DNA of 37,405 nt from a bacterium (GTDB taxonomy: Bacteria > Krumholzibacteriota > Krumholzibacteriia > LZORAL124-64-63), in the NCBI GenBank assembly GCA_020049465.1, contig JAIFKS010000016.1:1-37405 (forward strand), read 5' to 3'. Below the pieces are notes generated by a model that saw only the letters and a program-made list of their open reading frames with translations, searched no databases and was not told the DNA's origin. Within the stretch, counting starts at the first letter, position 1, and each line of letters begins with the position of its first letter. The position numbers were made by a program, and so were the translations under genes. Of the stretch, positions 7,696 to 14,933 are shown one piece after another.

Positions 7696-8951
7696 TCGGC
7701 GCCTCCCGAAACGTTGCGGACAGCCCTGAACGGAGGCAGCGGTGCCTCGCGCCACTCGGCGTCGAGCCGGCTCATGCGTACGGCCAGATCGACGGTCGCC
7801 AGCGCGCGCTTGACCACCGGCGCGTCGATCATCTTGGTGCCCAGGCTGACCACGCCCAGCCCGCGGGCCTCCGCATCCTCGTAGGCGCGCACGATGCGCA
7901 CGGCCCGTTCGATCTCGTCGCCGGTGGGCGCGAACGCGTCGTGCACGATCGCGATCTGCCGGGGATGGATGCAGCCCTTGCCCACGAAGCCCAGGCTCTT
8001 GGCCTCGACCACCGACTGCCGCAGGCCCTCTTCATCGCCCACGTCGCTGAAGACAGTGTCGATGGGCTGCACGCCCGCCGCGCGCGCGCCGTTGAGCACC
8101 TGCGCCCGGGCCCAGAACGACTCGGCGCCGGCCACCGTGCGCTGGGCGCCGATGTCCGCGGTGTAGTCCTCCAGCCCGATCGCCAGCCCCACCACGTTGG
8201 AGCTGGCCTTGGCGATCTCATAGGCCCGCCAGGCGCCGAGCGCCGATTCGATGATGGGCATCAGGTGCACCACGGGGGCGCTGACGCCCGGCCGGCCCAG
8301 TTCGGCGATGCGGCGGTCGACTTCGACGACCTGTCCCGGATCCTCGACCTTGGGGATGAGCACCAGCTGCACGCCGTGCGGCACGACCCACTCGAGATCG
8401 GCCAGGCCCTGCACGCCCTGGTTGATGCGCACCATGCGCTCGGCTCCCTGGAAATCGATCGCGCGCAGCGCGTTGCGCACCAGCGCGCGGGCGGCGTCCT
8501 TCTCGGCCGGGGCCACGGAATCCTCCAGGTCGAGGATCAGCCCGTCGGGGCCGTGCAGTGCGGCGTTCGGAAAGAACTTGGGTTCATTGCCCGGCAGGTA
8601 CAGCCGGCTGCGGCGCAGTCGGCCGCGCTCGCTGGCCCGGTCCAGGCCCGCCCGCGCGGGCAACAGCCAGGGCAAGGCCGGCGCGTGGCCGGCGCGGCGC
8701 ACGGCCGCTTCCAGACGGGCGGCCAGCACGTACGGCAGCGCGCCCATGTCGACGACCGTCACGACGGCGTGCTCGACACCGAGCGCGCCGCAGCCTTCGA
8801 GCAGTTGCGCGTGAATGGCCCGGCCGTACAGATCCGCCACCTTGCTTTGCAGCGAGATCCGGATGCCGCCGGAATCCTCCAGTTCGACGCCGATCCAGCA
8901 GTCCGAACGCACGCCGGCGTCACGCTTGCCGGCTTCGCCGACCCTCGACAT
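7692..8951 (-). CDS. citE: Citrate lyase CitD-CitE fusion (acyl carrier protein + citryl-ACP lyase beta subunit)
   Basis: One uninterrupted frame of 419 residues joins two citrate lyase subunits. Residues 1 to about 105 match the gamma subunit/acyl carrier protein CitD: a RSD motif with Ser16, the likely prosthetic-group site, then SLQSKVADLYGRAI, VVDMGALPYVLAARLEAA and the CitD-type ending APALPW. After a short arginine-rich linker, residues from about 118 match CitE of the HpcH/HpaI-aldolase fold: RRSRLYLPGNEPKF, LILDLEDSVAPAEKDAAR, VRIN, LIPKVED, GLEDYTADIG and GCIHPRQI. CitE splits citryl-ACP into oxaloacetate and acetyl-ACP. The ATG at 8951 has a GGCGGAGG site, and its stop overlaps citF by four bases. 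In characterised systems CitD and CitE are separate proteins. Confidence 0.92.
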   Translation of the reverse strand: MSRVGEAGKRDAGVRSDCWIGVELEDSGGIRISLQSKVADLYGRAIHAQLLEGCGALGVEHAVVTVVDMGALPYVLAARLEAAVRRAGHAPALPWLLPARAGLDRASERGRLRRSRLYLPGNEPKFFPNAALHGPDGLILDLEDSVAPAEKDAARALVRNALRAIDFQGAERMVRINQGVQGLADLEWVVPHGVQLVLIPKVEDPGQVVEVDRRIAELGRPGVSAPVVHLMPIIESALGAWRAYEIAKASSNVVGLAIGLEDYTADIGAQRTVAGAESFWARAQVLNGARAAGVQPIDTVFSDVGDEEGLRQSVVEAKSLGFVGKGCIHPRQIAIVHDAFAPTGDEIERAVRIVRAYEDAEARGLGVVSLGTKMIDAPVVKRALATVDLAVRMSRLDAEWREAPLPPFRAVRNVSGGAE

Positions 8952-9136
8952 GGCCTTGCCTCCGCCTGGTCCGGGAGCTGGCGGCCAAGGGGCCGTCGGT
9001 CCCGCGCAATGGGGGTTGAATGGGGCTGGGAGTATGATCGCCCACCGGCCCGGGCGAGGCAACCGGGGATCATCCGCGAAGGGCCGAATGTCGCCCGCTG
9101 GCAACGGTTTGGCGCGGCCTGCGCACCGGGGGATAA

Positions 9137-9155
9137 TTCGCGGACCGTCCGCGAA
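9137..9155. promoter_or_regulatory. Perfect 9-bp inverted repeat, candidate operator for citDE-citF
   Basis: TTCGCGGAC and GTCCGCGAA flank one central base. The perfect symmetry and one-base centre fit a dimeric regulator site better than an RNA hairpin. It lies 186 bases upstream of the citDE ATG, between it and the AT-rich patch. No regulator gene is adjacent. Confidence 0.4.
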
Positions 9156-9300
9156 GCGACGAAATCAACATTTCGCTTACATTTCGATAAAATGGACCTT
9201 GACAAGAGGTTAGTTGACCAAAATGGTGCCCGAAAGGGTCTGCCCGCGCCCTCCCGGAGCTGGGGATAACTTGGGGACAGAACGAAACGGCCTGAAACGC

Positions 9301-9325
9301 GACGACCCCGCCGGGCGGGGTCGTC
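9301..9325 (-). terminator. GC-rich hairpin downstream of pepD, likely terminator
   Basis: GACGACCCC and GGGGTCGTC pair around a GCCGGGC loop. On the minus strand the stem is followed by GCGTTTC, a weak U tract, 63 bases past the pepD stop. The plus-strand side has no T run, so pepD termination is the more likely role. Confidence 0.55.
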
Positions 9326-9387
9326 GTCGTCGAACACGGAGAACCTGATTCCGCCCGTTCACACGGACGGCCTGCCACCGATCAATC

Positions 9388-10845
9388 TCAGGCTTCGGCG
9401 ACCTGGGTGACCGTCGCGGTGAACAGCTTCCAGATCTTCTGCACCGAACTGATCTGCACCGTTTCGTCGGGCGAATGCGCGCCGCGGATGTTGGGTCCGA
9501 AGGACACGATGTCCAGGTCGGGATACTTCTCGGTCAGCAGCCCGCACTCCAGGCCGGCATGGATCGCCAGCAGTTCCGGCTCGGCGCCGAAGGCTTCGGC
9601 GTACCGCTTCCGGGTGATCGCCAGCAGGGGCGAGGCCAGATTGGGCTTCCAGCCGGGGTATCCCTCCGGCTGCTCGACGCCGGCGCCCGCCAGCACGCCG
9701 AGCGCACGGTGCTGTTCGACCAGCGCCGCCAGCGACGACATCACCGACGAGCGGCTGCAGCAGACGATCTCGACGCGCAGCCCGTCCGTCTTGACGACGC
9801 CGAGATTGGTGCTGGTTTCGACCAGACCGGGAATGTCCAGGCTCATCGAGCCCACGCCGTTGGGAATGGCCGACAAGAGATTCAGCGTGGTGGCGCTGCA
9901 CTCGCGCGAGAAGCAGCGCGGCGCCTGCGCCGTGGCGACCTTCCAGGTGAAGCCGTCATCGACGCCGGCCAGTTCCTCGGCGGCAATGCGCCCGAAGAAG
10001 GCGTCGAGCAGCTGCTTGAAGCGGCGGGCCTGCTCGCGCGGCACGGTGACTTTCGCCTCGCATTCGCGGGGAATGGCGTTGCGCATGCTGCCGCCGTTGA
10101 TCTCCACCAGGCGCACGTCCATGGCCGCGGCGGCGGCCTGCAGGGCGCGGGTCAGGATCTTGATCGCGTTGCCGCGGTGCTCGTGGATGTTGAGTCCCGA
10201 ATGCCCGCCTCTGAGTCCCAGCACCGTCACCTTGCGCCCCACCGAATCCTTGGGCGCCTTCGCCGCGCGGTTCTTCAGTTCGTAGCGCGTGTCGCGGCCG
10301 CCGGCGCAGCCGATGAAGATGGCGGTGTCCTCCTCGGAATCGAGGTTGATCATCTTCTTCGCCGTGAAGAAGCCGGGTTCGACGCCGGCCGCGCCCGTCA
10401 GGCCGCGCTCTTCATCGACCGTCAGCAGGACCTCGACCGGACCGTGCGGCACGGTGCGGTCGTCGGCCAGGGCCAGGCCCATCGCCACGCCGATCCCGTT
10501 GTCCGCGCCCAGCGTGGTCCCGGTGGCCTTCACCCAGTCTCCATCGACGACCAGCTTCAGCGGATCGCGCGTGAAATCGTGCGCGGTGGCGGCGTTCTTC
10601 TCGCACACCATGTCGACATGGCCCTGGATCAACAGCGTCGGCGCGTTCTCGCGGCCCGGCGAAGCGGGAATGCACACCAGCAGATTGCCGACCTCGTCCT
10701 GCTTCCAGGGCAGCCCGCGACGGTCGGCCCAGCCCTTGAACATGCCCAGCACCGCGGCCTCGTTGCCCGAGCCGCGCGGGACGGCGCTCATCTTGTCGAA
10801 AATCCGCCAGACGGCGGCAGGCTGCAGCGATTCCAGGGTCGACAT
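9388..10845 (-). CDS. pepD: Aminoacyl-histidine dipeptidase (beta-Ala-His dipeptidase), M20 family
   Basis: PepD hydrolyses a broad set of dipeptides, including Xaa-His, in the cytoplasm with a two-metal M20 site. The 485-residue product has the family length. Metal-site motifs are visible in order: GHVDMV (His76, Asp78), GADNGIG (Asp115) and the catalytic DEERGLTGA (Glu145-Glu146), then LRGGHSGLNIHEHRGNA in the lid domain and ECGLLTEKYPDLDIVSFGPNIRGAHSPDE near the C terminus. The ATG at 10845 has a strong AAGGAGA site. It lies 45 bases after the propeller lipoprotein, with a small hairpin (10876-10892) between, and fits the peptide-degrading theme of the neighbouring genes. Confidence 0.96.
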   Translation of the reverse strand: MSTLESLQPAAVWRIFDKMSAVPRGSGNEAAVLGMFKGWADRRGLPWKQDEVGNLLVCIPASPGRENAPTLLIQGHVDMVCEKNAATAHDFTRDPLKLVVDGDWVKATGTTLGADNGIGVAMGLALADDRTVPHGPVEVLLTVDEERGLTGAAGVEPGFFTAKKMINLDSEEDTAIFIGCAGGRDTRYELKNRAAKAPKDSVGRKVTVLGLRGGHSGLNIHEHRGNAIKILTRALQAAAAAMDVRLVEINGGSMRNAIPRECEAKVTVPREQARRFKQLLDAFFGRIAAEELAGVDDGFTWKVATAQAPRCFSRECSATTLNLLSAIPNGVGSMSLDIPGLVETSTNLGVVKTDGLRVEIVCCSRSSVMSSLAALVEQHRALGVLAGAGVEQPEGYPGWKPNLASPLLAITRKRYAEAFGAEPELLAIHAGLECGLLTEKYPDLDIVSFGPNIRGAHSPDETVQISSVQKIWKLFTATVTQVAEA

Positions 10846-10875
10846 GTTTTCTCCTTCGGTCGGGTCGTCGCGGAG

Positions 10876-10892
10876 GACCGGCTCAGCCGGTC
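10876..10892 (-). terminator. Short perfect inverted repeat at the end of the propeller gene
   Basis: GACCGGCT and AGCCGGTC flank one base and overlap the stop codon of the propeller lipoprotein. It could fold as a 6-bp stem with a 5-base loop. There is no T tract, so termination is uncertain; attenuation before pepD is an alternative. Confidence 0.3.
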
Positions 10893-12639
10893 AGTGCGTG
10901 TACTCGAGGATCAGGCCCCAGTATCCGGCGCAGTACAGGTCACCGCAGGGGTCAATGGCAATGGCGTCGAGCTGGTCATGGCGCTCGGTGGCAAGGATGT
11001 TCCAGCCTTCGCCGGCGTATTCGAGCACCAGCCCGTTGCTGCCCGCGGCGTAGACCGTGCCGTCGGCATCGCCGGTCAGTCCGAACAGCGGAAAAACGGT
11101 GTTGCTGCCGCGCGATTCCCAGATGATCCCGCCTCCTTCGCCGTTCAGGCTGTGGAGCGAGAGGCCGGCTTCGCCGACGACCACGGTCTCTCCGCGCGGA
11201 CGGCACCAGACGGCTTCGAGCGGTCCGGACACGCCACTGACCAGGGGTGTCCAGACGATGCCGTCGAAATGCAGGATCGTCCCGCCGAGACCGACCGCAT
11301 ACACGTCGCGCGGTCCGCGACCGTGGACGGACAGCAGCGGATAGGTGGTGTTGCTCACCATGGCTTCCCAGACGAAGCCGTCGAAGTGCATGATGATGCC
11401 ATCCTGGCCCACGGCGTAGATGTCTCCGTTGCCGTTGCCCCACACCGCTTCCAGATTCGCGCGCGAAACCAGTTCCCAGACGGTCCACGGACGGCCGGTC
11501 CGATAGCGCATGATGACGCCGCCGCTGCCGACGATGAAGAAGTCGTCCGGCCCGGTGCCCCAGACGCCGGCCCAGTCCACATCCGGCATCTGCGGCGAGA
11601 TGTCCAGCCAGCCCGCGCTCCCTCCCAGGAGCACGGTTCCGTTCTTGCCCACGGCCACGGCGGTTTCGCAGTCGGCGGCCCAGATGCCGGTCAGCCAGTG
11701 CGTGCGCCCTTCGTTCAGGGTCTCCCAGGCCGGATCGGTCAGGCGCATCACCAGGCCGTTGTAGCCGACCAGCAGCATCGAGCTGTCGCCGTCGCCCCAC
11801 AGTCCGTAGAGATAGCGGCCGCCGGCCACGTTGCGGCTCTCCCAGACGCCGTCCTGCAGCGTCAGATAGACGCCGTTGGCGCCCACGGCCACGGGAGCCT
11901 TGCCCGGCAGGCCGCGCACGTCCCACAGCCGGTCGATGACGCCGCTGGCCTGGACCTGCCAGGACACGCCGTCGTAGTGCACGATGGTGCCGAGCGCGCC
12001 CACGGCGTAGACATCGTCGCCGCTCGCGCCCCAGACCGCATCCAGAGCCTCCGAGGTGCCGCTGACCATCGGCGTCCACGCCGCGCCGTCGAAGTGCAGG
12101 ATGACGCCGTCACGTCCGACGACGAACACGTCGTCCGGCGCCGAGCCCCACACCGAATAGAGAGTGGAACTGGTGCCGCTGGCCAGCGCCGTCCAGGCGG
12201 TCCCGTCGAAACGGCTGAGCGCTCCGCCCTCTCCCACGGCGTAGATGTTGTCCCACGCCGTGCCCCACACCCCGTGCAGGTCGCCGGTGGTGCCGGGGTA
12301 GAGTGACGTCCAGTCCTGGCCGTCGAACCGCAGGCACAGACCGCTCTCGCCGACGACCATGACGCGGTCGGCATCCGCGCCCCACACCGAACGCAGATTC
12401 TGGAAATACTCGAAATGCCAGGTGGTCCAGGAGCCGTCGCGGTAGCGGCTGACGGCGCCGCGTTCGCTGGTGACGAAGAAGTGCGTGGGCGATACGCCCC
12501 AGACCGACCGGTTGGTGTATTGCGGCTCCAGCGACGTGACCCACCGGCGGCCGGCCGGCGGCGCGACCGGATCATCGTCGCAGCCGGCAAAGGCAAGCAG
12601 GGCCAGCGCCAGTAGGGCGCAGGCCAGCACGCGCGCCAT
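10891..12639 (-). CDS. Lipoprotein with 14 tandem beta-propeller-type repeats
   Basis: This protein has a lipoprotein signal (MARVLACALLALALLAFAGC) followed by about 14 repeats of roughly 40 residues. Each follows the pattern VWG-x-x-x-DD-V-AVG-x-x-G-x-I-x-HFDG-x-x-W and together they fill the mature protein. Similar repeats occur in large surface lipoproteins of myxobacteria and other environmental bacteria and are expected to form beta-propeller blades. Fourteen blades would suit two seven-bladed propellers, which is an inference. I start at the ATG at 12639 because it opens on the signal peptide; neither it nor the in-frame ATG at 12735 has a good ribosome site. No enzymatic motif is seen, so a binding or surface role is likely. 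It lies between the M1-type peptidase and pepD. Confidence 0.88.
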   Translation of the reverse strand: MARVLACALLALALLAFAGCDDDPVAPPAGRRWVTSLEPQYTNRSVWGVSPTHFFVTSERGAVSRYRDGSWTTWHFEYFQNLRSVWGADADRVMVVGESGLCLRFDGQDWTSLYPGTTGDLHGVWGTAWDNIYAVGEGGALSRFDGTAWTALASGTSSTLYSVWGSAPDDVFVVGRDGVILHFDGAAWTPMVSGTSEALDAVWGASGDDVYAVGALGTIVHYDGVSWQVQASGVIDRLWDVRGLPGKAPVAVGANGVYLTLQDGVWESRNVAGGRYLYGLWGDGDSSMLLVGYNGLVMRLTDPAWETLNEGRTHWLTGIWAADCETAVAVGKNGTVLLGGSAGWLDISPQMPDVDWAGVWGTGPDDFFIVGSGGVIMRYRTGRPWTVWELVSRANLEAVWGNGNGDIYAVGQDGIIMHFDGFVWEAMVSNTTYPLLSVHGRGPRDVYAVGLGGTILHFDGIVWTPLVSGVSGPLEAVWCRPRGETVVVGEAGLSLHSLNGEGGGIIWESRGSNTVFPLFGLTGDADGTVYAAGSNGLVLEYAGEGWNILATERHDQLDAIAIDPCGDLYCAGYWGLILEYTH

Positions 12640-12792
12640 TGCACGGGTCGTTCGGGATGTCCTGCCGGTATGCACGATGCGTTTCCCATCCGGACCGGAA
12701 ATGGCCGGCCCGGGGGCCGGAATCGGAAGTCCCATACTAACACAACGCGGCGCGCGCGGCAGGGCGAAAACCCGGCCCCCGGCGAACGCTGC

Positions 12793-14892
12793 TCAGCGTA
12801 CCGCCAGCAGCGGCGACGCGCCTGCCGCCCAATTGCCGCGCTCGGGCCGTCCCTGCCCCGCCGGCAGGATCAGCCAGCTGTACTTGCCGTAGTGGGACAC
12901 GCGGTCGGCCAGCCCCGGCAGCCGTTCGGGGGACCCGCACAGGACCACCAGCGCGGTGCGGCCCGGGCGTTCCGGGTCGGCCGCGGCATAGACCAGGTCG
13001 GCGGCGTCCAGGCTGAAGCGCCTGCCTTCCAGGAAGATGGTCCGGCCCGATACGGTCAGCCCCGGCGCGGTCAGACGAGCCAGCAGGGCCGGGCCGGGGT
13101 TCAGGACAACGGCCGTGCGGTCATCCGCGGGCCAGACGCCGTCCGAAACCACGGCGGTATCGCTTTCGGCGAACGCGCGGGCGAAAGCCAGCGCCGCGGC
13201 CGCCAAGGGTTCCTTCGGGGCGTCGACGATGAAGGCGTGGCGGTCGCTGCCGAACACCTGGCTGATGGTGGGCTCGATCTCGGCCGGGTCCAGCCGCCGG
13301 AACAGATGGCAGTCCGGATCCACGGCCAGGCGGGTGGCGCCGGCGACCGGAAGCGTGAACGACGCCTCGCCGCCGGACAGGGTGACGACATGCTCGGTTT
13401 CGGCGCCGCCGGGGCCGGTCACGCGCACGGGCACGGCCAGCGTGTAGAGCGGCTCCCCCTGGCGCAGCCGGAACGACACCGCACCGGCCTCGAAGCGAAC
13501 GTCCGCCAGCGCCAGCGACGGGGCGCCCGTGCGCGTCAGCCACTGGGCGGCGAAGTCGTCGCCCAGGCCGAAGGCGCCCAGGAAATCGCTCCAGGCCGCC
13601 GCGCGGAAACGGTGCGCCGCCGCCACGTCGCGCAGCGCGGCCAGGAAGCGCTCGCGTCCGATCAACCGGTCCGCCATGTGGAAGACCATCATGCTCTTGC
13701 CGTAGCCGACCGCGCGCGTGGCTCCGCTGTGGCGGCTGCGGAATGCGCTCAGCGGGAAGTCCTTGGCCGGATCATCGACGTAGGCCGCGTAGTCCTTCAG
13801 GAGATTGCGTCGGTATTCGCGCGCGGCGGGAGCGCCCTCGAGTTCCTTGTAGTGGTAGTCGGCGCACCAGGTGGTCAGTCCCTCGCACCAGTTGCCCTCG
13901 GCCGGGTCGACGAAGACGGAATTGCCCCACCAGTTGTGCGCGATCTCGTGTCCGAAGGATGTGTACGGGATGAACGGCAGCCGCAGCACCTGCCCGCCCA
14001 GCAGCGTGTAGGAGGGCATGCCGTAGCCGGTCGGGAACCAGTTCTCGACGGTTGCGAACTTGGCGTACGGATAGGGGCCGATCATCTCCTCGTACATGGC
14101 GATGTAGGCGCGCGTGCGCTCGAGATAGGTGGCCCGCAGCGGCGGGTCGTCGGACAGGAGGTAGGTGCACGATTCCAGTCCTTCGCGGATCGTCTCGCAG
14201 GTCACGAAAAAGCGGTTGGCCACCAGATCGAGGCTGTCGCTCGGATCGGGGGACCGCCAGCGCGTGCGCAGGCGGCCGCCGCTCTCGAGGTGTTCGATCC
14301 GCTGCCCCTGGGTCACGGTTTCGTAGCCCGCGGGCGTATCCAGACGCAGATCGTAGGTGCCGAGCGCGCCGTCGGCCGTGGCCAGCCAGCCGGACATCGA
14401 CGAGAGGTAGATCCCTTCGGCCGAAATGGTGGCGCTGATCTCGCCGCCCACGTTCTCGCGCGAGAACTCGACCTGGTCCACCGGCGCGTGGAAGGTGCCG
14501 TGGGCCTCGATCAGCAGTTCGCCGCCGCCGGCCAGGCCGGCCGCCGCGACGTCGAGGCGCTGCCAGGGGCCGCCCTGCTCCGGCACGTCTTCCACCCGGG
14601 TGACGATCGCGGCCGCGTCCAGCGGCGCGGCGCCCGGACCGCTGATCCGCGTGAACGTGAGTCCCGCACCCAACCGCAGGTGATCCAGACCCGCCGGCAG
14701 GATCAGGCGGTCGCTCAGCGTGACCGTATGGCCGTCGATGTCGAAGACGGCCTCCACCTCATGCGTCAGCACGGGCGTCGACGGGGCGGCGCCCACATTC
14801 CCGGCTCCCGCGCAGACGCCGGCTGCCAGCACGCAGGCGGTCAGAATCCCGAGCCGCGCGTGCGGTCGGCCGCTTCCGAGTGGATATGTCAT
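12793..14892 (-). CDS. M1-family-like zinc metallopeptidase, exported
   Basis: This 699-residue protein has a signal peptide (about 1-35) and a gluzincin site: GHEIAHNWWGN with His315, Glu316 and His319, then NWCEGL with Glu337 as the third ligand. Seventeen residues separate His319 and Glu337, one fewer than in classical aminopeptidase N. The N-terminal half is the beta-rich domain typical of M1 enzymes, and a helical region follows the active site. It probably acts in the periplasm or outside the cell on peptides or protein substrates. The ATG at 14892 has a GGGAGAG site. It follows the M16 peptidase by 41 bases, so the two are likely co-transcribed. Aminopeptidase activity is not proven by sequence. 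Confidence 0.9.
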   Translation of the reverse strand: MTYPLGSGRPHARLGILTACVLAAGVCAGAGNVGAAPSTPVLTHEVEAVFDIDGHTVTLSDRLILPAGLDHLRLGAGLTFTRISGPGAAPLDAAAIVTRVEDVPEQGGPWQRLDVAAAGLAGGGELLIEAHGTFHAPVDQVEFSRENVGGEISATISAEGIYLSSMSGWLATADGALGTYDLRLDTPAGYETVTQGQRIEHLESGGRLRTRWRSPDPSDSLDLVANRFFVTCETIREGLESCTYLLSDDPPLRATYLERTRAYIAMYEEMIGPYPYAKFATVENWFPTGYGMPSYTLLGGQVLRLPFIPYTSFGHEIAHNWWGNSVFVDPAEGNWCEGLTTWCADYHYKELEGAPAAREYRRNLLKDYAAYVDDPAKDFPLSAFRSRHSGATRAVGYGKSMMVFHMADRLIGRERFLAALRDVAAAHRFRAAAWSDFLGAFGLGDDFAAQWLTRTGAPSLALADVRFEAGAVSFRLRQGEPLYTLAVPVRVTGPGGAETEHVVTLSGGEASFTLPVAGATRLAVDPDCHLFRRLDPAEIEPTISQVFGSDRHAFIVDAPKEPLAAAALAFARAFAESDTAVVSDGVWPADDRTAVVLNPGPALLARLTAPGLTVSGRTIFLEGRRFSLDAADLVYAAADPERPGRTALVVLCGSPERLPGLADRVSHYGKYSWLILPAGQGRPERGNWAAGASPLLAVR

Positions 14893-14933
14893 CGTCGCTC
14901 TCCCGGCGGCCGCCGCGGGCCGCGGTACGGTTT

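Larger units (their letters stand above)
8952..9387. promoter_or_regulatory. 436-base intergenic control region upstream of citDE and downstream of pepD
   Basis: This is the longest gap in the window. It holds an unusually AT-rich patch (about 9160-9230), a 19-base palindrome (9137-9155), two copies of ACATTTCG (9168-9175 and 9179-9186), a perfect TTGACA hexamer on the plus strand (9199-9204) and a GC hairpin (9301-9325). No open frame with a ribosome site and recognisable protein is visible. It should contain the citrate lyase promoter on the minus strand, although I could not find a convincing -35/-10 pair there. Confidence 0.6.

Noticed and set aside
7692..8951. CitD-CitE as an artefact of a missed stop between two genes
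   Set aside because: The frame is continuous, no ribosome site or start precedes the CitE part at a natural position, and a linker joins complete versions of both domains.
9475..12306. Very long plus-strand open frame (943 codons) opposite pepD and the propeller gene
   Set aside because: Its translation is low-complexity, rich in Arg, Gly, Ala, Asp and His, with no domain. It is the antisense shadow of well-supported minus-strand genes in GC-rich DNA.
12786..12799. Inverted repeat ACGCTG-CT-CAGCGT over the M1-type peptidase stop codon
   Set aside because: The loop is only two bases, there is no T tract, and it overlaps coding sequence. Chance similarity is likely.
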